Assembly (NCBI GenBank): GCA_007128555.1
Contig: SKXF01000428.1
Location: 1 to 12,948, forward strand
Source: Clostridia bacterium
GTDB taxonomy: Bacteria > Bacillota_E > SLMV01 > PUMD01
DNA: 12,948 bases
Reading direction: 5' to 3'
Part shown: positions 1 through 9,662 of the stretch, piece by piece
How positions within the stretch are numbered: position 1 is the first letter of the stretch
Layout: every line of letters starts with the position of its first letter
Notes under the pieces: model-generated
Database searches by the model: none
The model's input: the letters and a program-made list of their open reading frames with translations, nothing else
What the model was told of the DNA's origin: nothing
Translations under genes and position numbers: made by a program

Positions 1-157
1 GCACCGCGTTCTTCCGTTCGAGATTCTGGTGGATGGTCGAGTTGGCAAACCGGGTCAGGGACAGGTCCTCGCCCATGAGCCGGGCCTCTGCCTGGTCCGA
101 TTGAGCATAATGCAGTGCCCTCTTCAAGACATCCAGACTGTCGCTGCGTCCCATCAT
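1..157 (-). CDS. TldE/PmbA-like metalloprotease subunit, N-terminal part only (cut by window edge)
   Basis: The reverse strand holds an open frame from ATG at 157 to the window edge, 52 full codons. It reads MMGRSDSLDVLKRALHYAQS, then a stretch ending in LTRFANSTIHQN. The TRFANS-x-IHQN signature is typical of the N-terminal domain of the PmbA/TldE and TldD family. The ATG overlaps the tldD stop codon (ATGA; a second ATG follows directly), so the two are translationally coupled. In characterised bacteria TldD and TldE form a heterodimer that degrades unfolded peptides and trims modified peptides such as microcin B17; TldE lacks the zinc site. Calling this the E subunit rests on its position behind a complete TldD and on the N-terminal match. 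The catalytic half lies outside the window, so absence of the HExxxH motif cannot be confirmed here. Confidence 0.82.
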   Translation of the reverse strand, partial: MMGRSDSLDVLKRALHYAQSDQAEARLMGEDLSLTRFANSTIHQNLERKNAV

Positions 158-1581
158 GTGCCAACACCTACTTTTATGTTCCTGAAACGAGCAGGAGCTG
201 CTCCGTGTCCAACGTGGGCAATCTGGACCGGCTCGCCCTTGGCACAACCAGGCGTCCCCCATATGTGCCATTCGTCCTCTCCGGCCACAGCGTCACAGGC
301 ATTCCAGAAATGGGGCGTCATATCGGTGTAAGCCGGGTTCTTCAACATCCGGGTCACATCACCATCGACGATCTCCCATGCAATCTCCGTACCGAAGTGG
401 AAGTTCAGCCGCTTGTCATCCAGGCTCCAGCTCTTGCTGCTGTCCGTGTAGATTCCATACTCGGTGTCATCAATGATCTCGTCGAGGGTCCAGTCCCCAG
501 GTTCAAGGTTCACATTGGTCATGCGAACCATCGGCAGGTTGCTCCAGCCTTCGGCCAACATGGTGCCGTTGCTTTTCTGTCCGAGCGTCGTTGCCGTCTC
601 GCGCGAGGTCAGGTAGTCGACGAAGACGCCCTCCCGGACTATGTCCGTTCGCTGGGCCTCTACCCCCTCGTCATCGTAGCCAAAGGTCCCCAGTCCCAGG
701 GGAGCGGTTGCGTCGGCGACAATGTTCACCTCCGACGATCCGTACTGGAACTCACCCTGCTTATCGGTGGTCAGGAAGCTGGTACCGGCAAAACTTGCCT
801 CGGTGCCATAGACCCGGTCCAGTTCGATGGGATGGCCGCAGGATTCGTGGATCTGCAAGGCCAGGTGCGAGCCTCCCAGGATCAGGTCTGACTCCATCTG
901 TGGGCACACATCCGCCGTGAGAAGGTCAACGGCTTCCTCGGACATCGTTTCTGCCCGCTCAAACAGATCCAACCCCTCGATGTGCTCATAGCCTCCACTG
1001 ACATAGTCGGAAAAGGAACGTCTCTGTACGTCCCCGTTTCCAGCTGCGGTGGCCATGAAGGAAATACCCGTCTCCATCATATCCTGCTCTATGTAGGAAC
1101 CCTCGGTACTGATGAAGATCTTCTTCTCATGCAGGGCATTCATAGAGGTGGTGGCCATGCGGATCTCCTCGGGCTCCCGCAGGGCCTCATCCAGTTCCAG
1201 CAACAGGGCCAGTCGATCTTCAACATCCACGTCAAAGGGGTCTGTGCGCATCGGCGTCTTGTAAGTGTCCTCCACGCCCTCCAGGGGAGAGAGCTCCACC
1301 GGATCGCGCTGCACGCGGGCGCTGGCCCTGGCTATGCTCACGGCCCTTCTGGCCGTATTACGCAGTTCGTCCTCGTCGAGGCTGCTGCTGCTGGCAAAGC
1401 CCCAGGCACCGTTTGCCAGGACCCGGACTCCAAAACCCCCATCCTCCGTCGATGACAGGGACAGCACCTGGCCGTTCCTGGTAGAGAGGGGCTGCATGTA
1501 TCTTTCAACCCTACGAACATCCGCATAGCTGGCTCCCTGTTTCACTGCTTCATCGATGGCAACACTGAGCAATTCTCTCAA
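154..1581 (-). CDS. tldD: TldD family zinc metalloprotease (peptidase U62)
   Basis: Protein of 475 aa from a TTG start at 1581. The same frame is open up to a GTG at 1644, but that extension has no ribosome-binding site, while GGGAGGAGGAT sits directly upstream of the TTG. The N-terminal domain has the family pattern STRNGQVLSL...GFGVRVLANGAWGFA (about residues 33-63). The zinc site is HESCGH at about 245-250, followed by PIELDR. The third ligand, a cysteine, is in GTPGCAKGEP (Cys about 446), followed by the family ending AHVGHGAAPARFRN. HESCGHPIELDR is a recognised variant of the E. coli HEAVGHGLEGD type. All expected zinc ligands are present, so it should be active. In the family TldD works with TldE as a cytoplasmic peptidase. 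It lies 64 bp after the M24 gene and its stop overlaps the start of the tldE-like gene, suggesting one operon. Confidence 0.92.
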   Translation of the reverse strand: MRELLSVAIDEAVKQGASYADVRRVERYMQPLSTRNGQVLSLSSTEDGGFGVRVLANGAWGFASSSSLDEDELRNTARRAVSIARASARVQRDPVELSPLEGVEDTYKTPMRTDPFDVDVEDRLALLLELDEALREPEEIRMATTSMNALHEKKIFISTEGSYIEQDMMETGISFMATAAGNGDVQRRSFSDYVSGGYEHIEGLDLFERAETMSEEAVDLLTADVCPQMESDLILGGSHLALQIHESCGHPIELDRVYGTEASFAGTSFLTTDKQGEFQYGSSEVNIVADATAPLGLGTFGYDDEGVEAQRTDIVREGVFVDYLTSRETATTLGQKSNGTMLAEGWSNLPMVRMTNVNLEPGDWTLDEIIDDTEYGIYTDSSKSWSLDDKRLNFHFGTEIAWEIVDGDVTRMLKNPAYTDMTPHFWNACDAVAGEDEWHIWGTPGCAKGEPVQIAHVGHGAAPARFRNIKVGVGT

Positions 1582-1584
1582 CGG

Positions 1585-1595
1585 ATCCTCCTCCC
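1585..1595 (-). promoter_or_regulatory. Ribosome-binding site that sets the TTG start of tldD
   Basis: The reverse strand reads GGGAGGAGGAT, two overlapping GGAGG cores, 5 and 8 bases before the TTG at 1581. No comparable site precedes the upstream in-frame GTG at 1644, so the TTG is the likely start. Confidence 0.75.
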
Positions 1596-1645
1596 AGCAA
1601 CTCGCATGGGGGATACAGAGCACGCTCCGCATCCCCCGGCTCACA

Positions 1646-2833
1646 TCAGGCGTCTATGATGAGATCCTCGATCTCCATGGGATAGTAGGTGATAAAATCC
1701 ATTCCATCCGAGGTGACCACGACGGTGTCGGAGTGACGGAATCCACCCAGGCCGGGAACGTAAATGCCCGGCTCCACGGAGAAGACCATCCCTTCCTCGA
1801 TCATGGTTTCGTCGCCGATGTCGAAAAATGGCGCCTCGTGGCCGAGGAGCCCCAGGGCGTGACCGGTGTGGTGTCTCCACGTATCCATGATATCGTACTT
1901 GTGATAAACCTCCTGCACGGCCCGATCCACCTCGGAACAGGGAATACCGGGACGGATGGTGTCGAAAGCAACCTGCATCATCTCCATCATGTACTCAAAA
2001 TACTTTCTCTGATCCGGCGAGGGTTCTCCCAGGAACATGGTCCGCTCCAGCTCGCTGCCGTATCCTCCGACCCCAGATCCCGCTCCTGTCACCAGATTGT
2101 CCCCTGGCTTCATCACGGCATTTATGTTCACGGCGTGGGGCAGTGCAGAGTTGACACCAATCTGGCCGCGGAAACCTGCTGCAGCGCCGGTCCTTCCGTG
2201 CGGTCGAAACTCGGGGCCGAGGGTCTTCATCATGACCATCGTCGCCTCACTGCTGGCCCGCATCGAAACCTCGTTTTCGGTCCGTCCCGATGCACAGTAC
2301 TCCTGCAGCAGGGTGTGGGCCAGGTTGCCCCATCGGGCACTTTCTCGAATCAGCTCAATTTCCCTGGCAGACTTGATAACACGCATCTTCTCGATGATCT
2401 TCGGCTCCAGCGTGAGCTCGAGATCCGGAAGCAGTTCCGTGATGCGGGGTCCAGCATAACCCATGGCGCTGCCGTAAGCGGGACTCTCTGCCATGAGATG
2501 GGCATCCCCGAGGCCTCTCTCGCGCAGTTCCTCGGCCAGAACCTCCATCGGGTGTCTCTTGCCAGGATACTCAGGGTAGGTCACGATGTCATCGAGAACA
2601 TCCGCCGTCTCCGCGTGCTCAATCTCCAGGTGCGGCACAAAGAGAAAAGAGGGTCCGTCGGTTGGGATCACCAGGCATGCAGGACGCTCCGTCGGAATGA
2701 AGTGAAAACCGGTCAGGTAGAAGACCGACAGGGTAGAAAAGGTCAGGAAACCGTCCATGCCCCGTTCTCCAACCTTCTTCAGCAGCGTGTTCTGCCTCTC
2801 TTCGAGCTCCTTCGGCGAGATCTTGAGTTTCAT
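1646..2833 (-). CDS. M24 family peptidase-fold protein (Xaa-Pro dipeptidase-like) with altered metal ligands
   Basis: Protein of 395 aa with a creatinase-type N-terminal domain (about 1-145) and a pita-bread M24 domain (about 155-390). ATG at 2833 is preceded by GAGGAGGGG at good spacing. Compared with P. furiosus prolidase, the second half keeps the fold signatures: NSALPHA (229-234), HHTGHALGL with His325, GHEAP, EPGIY with Glu354, GGFRHSDTV (363-371) and a closing TSDG. The five-ligand site is changed: the first Asp is Gly250 (TGAGSG), the second is Glu261 (SELERT for SDITRT), and the last Glu is Ser368 (RHSDT for RIEDT). Only the His and one Glu are kept unchanged. From memory, a GFRHSDT / SELERT subgroup exists among archaeal and bacterial M24 proteins, so this may be a stable subfamily with a different metal mode or non-peptidase chemistry. 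Substrate unknown. It is first in the likely operon with tldD and tldE. Confidence 0.85.
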   Translation of the reverse strand: MKLKISPKELEERQNTLLKKVGERGMDGFLTFSTLSVFYLTGFHFIPTERPACLVIPTDGPSFLFVPHLEIEHAETADVLDDIVTYPEYPGKRHPMEVLAEELRERGLGDAHLMAESPAYGSAMGYAGPRITELLPDLELTLEPKIIEKMRVIKSAREIELIRESARWGNLAHTLLQEYCASGRTENEVSMRASSEATMVMMKTLGPEFRPHGRTGAAAGFRGQIGVNSALPHAVNINAVMKPGDNLVTGAGSGVGGYGSELERTMFLGEPSPDQRKYFEYMMEMMQVAFDTIRPGIPCSEVDRAVQEVYHKYDIMDTWRHHTGHALGLLGHEAPFFDIGDETMIEEGMVFSVEPGIYVPGLGGFRHSDTVVVTSDGMDFITYYPMEIEDLIIDA

Positions 2834-2956
2834 TTCAGAATCCCCTCCTCAAAGGTCCATTCAGTAATCCATTCTCCATCGAGGACGCCAATCCTACCCC
2901 GGATGAAGATGATTCTCCGCTGGGTAGGATAACACTACGAAGGGAGGATCATATCT
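2834..2956. promoter_or_regulatory. Divergent promoter region between the M24 gene and the YyaL-like gene
   Basis: This 123-bp gap separates two divergently transcribed genes, so both promoters should lie here. TAGGAT hexamers occur in both orientations (2925-2930 plus, 2891-2896 minus) inside the arms of an inverted repeat and could serve as -10 elements. Neither has a good -35 match at 17 bp. Ribosome-binding sites lie at the edges: GAGGAGGGG on the minus strand (about 2842-2850) and GGGAGG on the plus strand (2942-2947). Exact start sites cannot be assigned. Confidence 0.5.
2891..2930. repeat. Perfect 9-bp inverted repeat, possible operator
   Basis: ATCCTACCC at 2891-2899 is the exact reverse complement of GGGTAGGAT at 2922-2930. 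The 22-bp spacer puts the arm centres 31 bp apart, close to three helical turns. There is no T-run after it, so it is not a terminator. Its place midway between two divergent genes fits a dimeric regulator site or mirrored -10 elements. Function is inferred. Confidence 0.5.
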
Positions 2957-4318
2957 GTGAGTGACTTTCGCTTTTCTCCTAGACCTGACCATGCCGGGGA
3001 GATCCTACCTGGCAACATCCCATCGAACGTCCGGGAGGTAATGGAGCAAACCGCCCAGAAGATCAATGACATCGTGACAGACTTCTACGATGAAGAATTC
3101 GGGGGCTTCGCAGCGCCTCCGCAGTACGCACCAAAGGACCTGAGCACCCCGACCCTCGATCTTCTGTGCACATTAGCTGAAAAGGGCAAACTTGATGCTG
3201 CACAGGGCCAGATGCTCGAGGCGACCCTGGACGGGATGCTGAAAGGAGACATCTTTGATCGGTCAACCGGAGGGTTCTTTCGCCGTGCTGCAAGAAGGGA
3301 CTGGAGCTCCCCCCATGGTGAAACGACGGCTAGGGACCATGCGGAGATCGTCGAAATATGCCTGCGGGCCAGCAGGGCCCTCGAAGTGGGGCGGTGGGCA
3401 GAATCTGCCCGGCAGGTCCTGGCCTACGTCCGTCAGTGTCTGGGCAAAGACGGCGGCGGGTTCTACGGCAGCCAGGACACGCGTAGGGAGGGCGGCGCCG
3501 CAGCTGCAGAGGCAACACCCTCCACGGACCAGGTCCTGTACGTCGACGCCAATGCGCGCCTCGCCTCCGCCCACTTCCTCGCCCACCGGCTCCTCGGGGA
3601 CCAGGCATACCTCCGGGAAGGACTGAAGACCCTGCGGGTCATTGAAGATCTGTGCAGCGATGGCGATGATCTTCAACACTGTTATGATGGCAATGCTGAT
3701 ACGGTACCTGGCATGCTGAGGGACTACACGGAGCTGGCGCTGGCCTATCTCGATGCCCACGCAGCCCACGGCGATCCTCATTACCTCGACCGGGCCCTCT
3801 CACTGGCAGAGATCATCCGCGAACGGTTCGCTCTACCCGATGGCTGTTTCACCGACACGGAGCACGATGGCGGGGGCGAAGTTGGGCGGCTGCACCAGCC
3901 GCACGTCTGCCTGGAGCAGAATGCCCGAACCGCGTTGCTGTGCCACAAGATCAGCCTGGTGCGAAATGACCCCAGTTGGGAACAGCAGGGCGTCGCTACC
4001 CTCATCGTGACGGCGCCCGAGGCGGAAAAAGCGGGGCCAAGGGGCGCCATCTGGCTTACTTCCCACCTGGAGATCAGCGTGCCAGCTCCACACATCCGGG
4101 TCCTTCTGTGCTCTAGGAAACGGGACGGAGAGCTTCACAGGTCTGTGAACTTCGTCCCAGAGAGACACGCTGTGATCGAGATTGATGAGGGCGGGGTGGA
4201 GGAACCCCTGGCCTACGTGTGCCGACAGAGCGATTGCTTCCCCCCCACTTCTGACCCCGAGGAATTGAAGATCTTCCTCACACCACAGGGGGCAGCCATC
4301 CCCGAGTCCAGGCATTGA
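2957..4318 (+). CDS. YyaL/SPATA20-like (six-hairpin barrel) protein lacking the N-terminal thioredoxin domain
   Basis: Protein of 453 aa from GTG at 2957, with GGGAGG nine bases upstream. It resembles the helical-barrel part of the YyaL/SSP411/SPATA20 family. DEEFGGFAAPPQYAPKD (45-61) matches the family's D-x-x-x-GGFG-x-APKFP. GDIFDRSTGGFFRRA with DWSSPHGE (97-122) matches GGIYDQLGGGFHRYS...W-x-VPHFEKM. GGGFYGSQDT (166-175) matches GGFYSAQDADS. MLRDYTELALAYLDAH (253-268) matches the LEDYA helix, and AYVCRQSDCFPP (419-430) matches the Cys-x-Cys-Pro tail. The family normally starts with about 150 residues of a thioredoxin-like DUF255 domain; here the protein begins just before the barrel. PHFEK is changed to PHGET and the N-acylglucosamine-epimerase-like pocket may differ. 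Molecular function is not established in the family. It is transcribed away from the M24-tldD-tldE genes. Confidence 0.72.
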   Translation: MSDFRFSPRPDHAGEILPGNIPSNVREVMEQTAQKINDIVTDFYDEEFGGFAAPPQYAPKDLSTPTLDLLCTLAEKGKLDAAQGQMLEATLDGMLKGDIFDRSTGGFFRRAARRDWSSPHGETTARDHAEIVEICLRASRALEVGRWAESARQVLAYVRQCLGKDGGGFYGSQDTRREGGAAAAEATPSTDQVLYVDANARLASAHFLAHRLLGDQAYLREGLKTLRVIEDLCSDGDDLQHCYDGNADTVPGMLRDYTELALAYLDAHAAHGDPHYLDRALSLAEIIRERFALPDGCFTDTEHDGGGEVGRLHQPHVCLEQNARTALLCHKISLVRNDPSWEQQGVATLIVTAPEAEKAGPRGAIWLTSHLEISVPAPHIRVLLCSRKRDGELHRSVNFVPERHAVIEIDEGGVEEPLAYVCRQSDCFPPTSDPEELKIFLTPQGAAIPESRH

Positions 4319-4421
4319 GCGACCCTCGGGTCCCCGGCACTCGAACCGGCTGGGGCCTCGTCATTGTGCTGAAGTCCGATCGCGGATGTCGTTGAGGGTA
4401 AGGATCTCGATAATGTGCAGC

Positions 4422-4431
4422 CTCACGTGAG
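4422..4431. repeat. Perfect 10-bp palindrome CTCACGTGAG
   Basis: CTCACGTGAG reads the same on both strands. It sits in the convergent gap 33 bp beyond the ligA stop codon. It could be a protein-binding site; it is a poor hairpin because it has no loop. Function unknown. Confidence 0.4.
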
Positions 4432-4445
4432 CCGACGGTGGTTCT

Positions 4446-4455
4446 GGCCATGGCC
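4446..4455. repeat. Perfect 10-bp palindrome GGCCATGGCC
   Basis: GGCCATGGCC reads the same on both strands and lies 8 bp beyond the ligA stop codon. Two unrelated perfect 10-bp palindromes within 35 bp are more than expected by chance in so short a gap. Function unknown. Confidence 0.4.
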
Positions 4456-4463
4456 CGGCGGGT

Positions 4464-7336
<2,873 letters not shown>

Positions 7337-7393
7337 ACTTACCCACTCCTAGCACAGCATGCGCTCGGCTCTGACCAGGCTCGGGCTTCAACT

Positions 7394-7825
7394 TCAAGAA
7401 GAAGGAGGCGACGGGACTCTGACCCCCAGGTCCTCGGCCATGTCTATCTCGTTTTGCTCACGCCGGTGCAACCAGCCTCGCAGGAAGCCCATTCCCTCCC
7501 GGGCAACCCCGATGCCCATCTTGAGAGCACTCTTCTGCGGAAACCACTGCGGTGAAATCCGCCGAAGTAAAATGGCCGCAGCCACCTCCTCGGCAATCCT
7601 GCGCCCAGACTGGGTCATATGCCGGACCTCGGTCACCGTTCCCCGCGTCTCCCGGATGAGAGGCAACACCTCATTGAGCATTGCCCTGACTTCAGAGGTG
7701 AGACTGTCGCGCATTTCTGTCAGTTCTCGCTGCAAACGCAGACCGAAAAACGCGACAACGATCCAGGCTACGGCGTTGATAACAACGGCTACGGCAATCA
7801 CGTATAGAAGAGCGTGTTCGGTCAT
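7394..7825 (-). CDS. DUF948-like single-pass membrane protein
   Basis: Protein of 143 aa from ATG at 7825, overlapping the stop of the ytxH-like gene as ATGA. Residues 5-28 are a membrane helix (LLYVIAVAVVINAVAWIVVA). Residues 29-90 form an amphipathic, probably coiled-coil stretch (LQRELTEMRDSLTSEVRAML ...). The basic tail contains WLHRREQNE and ends in a proline/serine-rich end. This layout, short N-terminal anchor plus coiled coil next to a YtxH protein, is that of the DUF948 family common in Bacillota. Function is unknown; a structural or stress-related envelope role is a guess. The nearest GGAGG is about 17 bases upstream, too far to be ideal, so it probably relies on coupling to the gene in front. 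Confidence 0.68.
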   Translation of the reverse strand: MTEHALLYVIAVAVVINAVAWIVVAFFGLRLQRELTEMRDSLTSEVRAMLNEVLPLIRETRGTVTEVRHMTQSGRRIAEEVAAAILLRRISPQWFPQKSALKMGIGVAREGMGFLRGWLHRREQNEIDMAEDLGVRVPSPPSS

Positions 7826-8130
7826 GGTGTCGCGTCCAGCTGCTCCTCCAGCTCTTCCAACTTCCTTTGCACCGACCCCAGCTTGTCGTCGAGGTCGTCA
7901 GCCGATGGTATATGACGAGACGCCCGCCGCATTACCTCTTCTGCTCCGTCCTTCAGCTTAACCGTAAACTCTCCTGCGCCGTCCCGAAAGTCGTCTGCCA
8001 TGACCCTGGCCTGTTCCCTGAGCTTGTGCCGTGTCTCATCGCCGCTCTCGGGAGCAACCATCAGGCCGGCGACGAAACCCATGACCCCACCGACTACCAT
8101 TCCCAGCAGGAAATCTGTCGCATCTGACAT
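7822..8130 (-). CDS. YtxH domain-containing small membrane protein
   Basis: Protein of 102 aa from ATG at 8130, with GGGAGAT at good spacing. The frame is open 17 codons further, but that extension covers the promoter. Residues 7-27 form a glycine-rich membrane helix ending in APESGDETR, the YtxH signature (GxxxG-rich helix, then AP-x-SG-x-x-TR). The rest is charged and helical with a likely coiled coil at 76-98 (DDLDDKLGSVQRKLEELEEQ). YtxH proteins are linked to general stress in Bacillus, but their molecular role is unknown. First gene of the ytxH, DUF948-like, yihY, ligA run. Confidence 0.8.
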   Translation of the reverse strand: MSDATDFLLGMVVGGVMGFVAGLMVAPESGDETRHKLREQARVMADDFRDGAGEFTVKLKDGAEEVMRRASRHIPSADDLDDKLGSVQRKLEELEEQLDATP

Positions 8131-8161
8131 CAATAACCATCTCCCTTCAATATCATCTGCT

Positions 8162-8170
8162 ATTATACCA
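8162..8170 (-). promoter_or_regulatory. Extended -10 promoter for the ytxH-yihY-ligA genes
   Basis: The reverse strand reads TGGTATAAT, a perfect extended -10 (TGnTATAAT), 31 bases before the ytxH-like ATG. No good -35 lies 16-18 bp upstream, which is usual for extended -10 promoters. It begins 17 bases after the MOSC gene stop, so the two runs of genes are probably separate transcription units. Confidence 0.7.
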
Positions 8171-8187
8171 TCATCTAACATATGACA

Positions 8188-8643
8188 CTACAACGAAGAA
8201 TCGACGTCTACCGCGGAAACCAGGTCACCTCCTCTTACTTCACCGCCGACCAACACCCGGGCGAAGATCCCCTCGGAAGGCATGATGCACTCCCCTACCT
8301 GGTGAAAAATTGCGCACTTCGCGTGGCATTCCTTGCCGATCTGCGTGACCTGGAGAACGGCTCCTTCTTCGCCTCCGATCAACAGCCGGGTTCCGACGGG
8401 GAGCTGGTGTAAGACCATCCCTGACACAGTAAGGTTCTCGGCGAAATCTCCCGGGCCCACATCAAGCCCCATCTGGCGCATCTTATCGATACTCTCCGTG
8501 GACAGAAGACTCACCTGCCGATGCCAGTCTCCCGCGTGGGCATCCGCCTCGAGCCCGTGTTCTGTGACCAGGGTTCCTTTCCCACGATCCGTCTTGGGAA
8601 CCCCCTTCTTCTCGCTAATGCATACTGCAACTATTCGTGCCAT
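8188..8643 (-). CDS. MOSC domain protein of the molybdenum cofactor operon
   Basis: Protein of 151 aa from ATG at 8643, with GGAGG seven bases upstream. A longer in-frame reading to 8781 runs into moaA and is not supported. It is essentially one MOSC domain: GLEADAHAGDWHRQVSLL (30-47), GDFAENLTVSG (65-75), and QIGKECHAKCAIF with Cys106 and Cys110, then GECIMPSEGIFARV with Cys119. MOSC domains occur in the C-terminus of Moco sulfurase and bind sulfur on a conserved cysteine. Stand-alone versions of this size sit in Moco operons of Bacillota and other anaerobes. A role in sulfur transfer to, or maturation of, the cofactor is inferred. It follows moaA by 13 bases. Confidence 0.87.
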   Translation of the reverse strand: MARIVAVCISEKKGVPKTDRGKGTLVTEHGLEADAHAGDWHRQVSLLSTESIDKMRQMGLDVGPGDFAENLTVSGMVLHQLPVGTRLLIGGEEGAVLQVTQIGKECHAKCAIFHQVGECIMPSEGIFARVLVGGEVRGGDLVSAVDVDSSL

Positions 8644-8656
8644 ACCTATACCTCCC

Positions 8657-9661
8657 TCACCCTCCCAGCTTGGACATTGGACGATCCTGGGATCCCGCGA
8701 GATTCCCGGCCGGATCCAGGCCGTGATGCAGGGGTTTGTCCAGAACAGCTGATCGTATGACGCTCGCCAGTTCACGATCACGGGCTCCCTCCCGCAACGG
8801 CTTCCTCAGGTCGGCCGACCCACCCTGGAGCAGGCACAGGTGGAGATTCCCGTCAGCTGTAAGGCGCAGGCGATTGCACTCTGCACATAAGTGCCCACTC
8901 ACGGATGGGATGAAACCAATCCGTCCAGCCATACCGTCCATCCGGTACAGGCGCGCCGTGGAACCTGGGCGATGCGGCAGTTCAAGCAGGTCCCACCGAC
9001 CGGTGATCACATCCCGCACCTCCTCCCAGCTCACGAAGTGCCTACGCCACGTTCCGCTGTCGTCGGCCCCACAACCCACCGGCATGTACTCAATGAAACG
9101 GATCTCCCACGGATGCTCCAGCGCCAACCCAGCCAGGGCAATGACCTCATCGTCGTTGACCCCGCGCATGACCACGCAGTTGATCTTGATAGGATCGAGA
9201 CCTGCGGCCTCAGCCGCCCGCAGTCCCCTCCAGAATCGAGCAATATCTCCACCCCGGGTCATCTCCCGGTATCGTTCCGGCCTCACCGTATCCAGGCTCA
9301 GGTTCACCCTTTTCAACCCCGCGCGCCCCAGGTCAGCGGCATAGGTGTCCAGCAGAAGTCCGTTGGTGGTCATGACAAGATCCTCGAGTCCCTGCACCCT
9401 ACCAAGATCCTCCATCATCTCCACGATCCCACGCCGCACAAGGGGCTCCCCCCCAGTGACGCGGACCTTCTTGATCCCCAGACCCGCCATTACACGGACC
9501 AGGCGCAGGATCTCCTCGTTTCTCAACACCTCCGGGTGGCCAATATCGGGCACGCCCTCAGGGGGCATGCAGTAGCGGCAGCGCAGATTACAGCGATCCG
9601 TCACCGAAAGCCGCAGGTATTCGATCGCCCTGCCCCCGGGAGCAACGAGCTGTCCTGTCAC
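8657..9661 (-). CDS. moaA: GTP 3',8-cyclase MoaA
   Basis: Radical SAM enzyme of 334 aa (E. coli MoaA is 329), which converts GTP to 3',8-cyclo-7,8-dihydro-GTP, the first step of molybdopterin synthesis. The SAM cluster is CNLRCRYC (Cys24, 28, 31). RVTGGEPLVRRG (about 67-78) is the SAM-binding GGEP region. The second cluster is in CAECNRLRL...LHLCL (Cys259, 262, 276). The C-terminus ends RPMSKLGG, keeping the double glycine needed for catalysis. GTG at 9661 lies one base after the mog stop, with GGAGG nine bases upstream, so this start is preferred to an upstream ATG inside mog. MoaC, which completes the reaction to cPMP, is encoded two genes upstream. Confidence 0.96.
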   Translation of the reverse strand: MTGQLVAPGGRAIEYLRLSVTDRCNLRCRYCMPPEGVPDIGHPEVLRNEEILRLVRVMAGLGIKKVRVTGGEPLVRRGIVEMMEDLGRVQGLEDLVMTTNGLLLDTYAADLGRAGLKRVNLSLDTVRPERYREMTRGGDIARFWRGLRAAEAAGLDPIKINCVVMRGVNDDEVIALAGLALEHPWEIRFIEYMPVGCGADDSGTWRRHFVSWEEVRDVITGRWDLLELPHRPGSTARLYRMDGMAGRIGFIPSVSGHLCAECNRLRLTADGNLHLCLLQGGSADLRKPLREGARDRELASVIRSAVLDKPLHHGLDPAGNLAGSQDRPMSKLGG

Positions 9662-9662
9662 A

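Larger units (their letters stand above)
4319..4463. other. Convergent intergenic region without a clear terminator
   Basis: This 145-bp gap lies between the 3' ends of the YyaL-like gene and ligA. A weak stem of 7 pairs with one G-U (4332-4338 with 4349-4355, 10-base loop) could form in the plus-strand RNA, but no T-run follows. Two perfect 10-bp palindromes lie closer to ligA. No open frame with a convincing start was seen. Confidence 0.5.

Noticed and set aside
4334..4352. On the minus strand GGTTCGAGT resembles a tRNA T-loop.
   Set aside because: The 3' side of the T-stem (GCCGG) does not pair with the 5' side, and no acceptor, anticodon arm or CCA end is present nearby.
4332..4355. Possible intrinsic terminator stem after the YyaL-like gene.
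   Set aside because: Seven pairs with one G-U, a 10-base loop and no following T-run; too weak to call.
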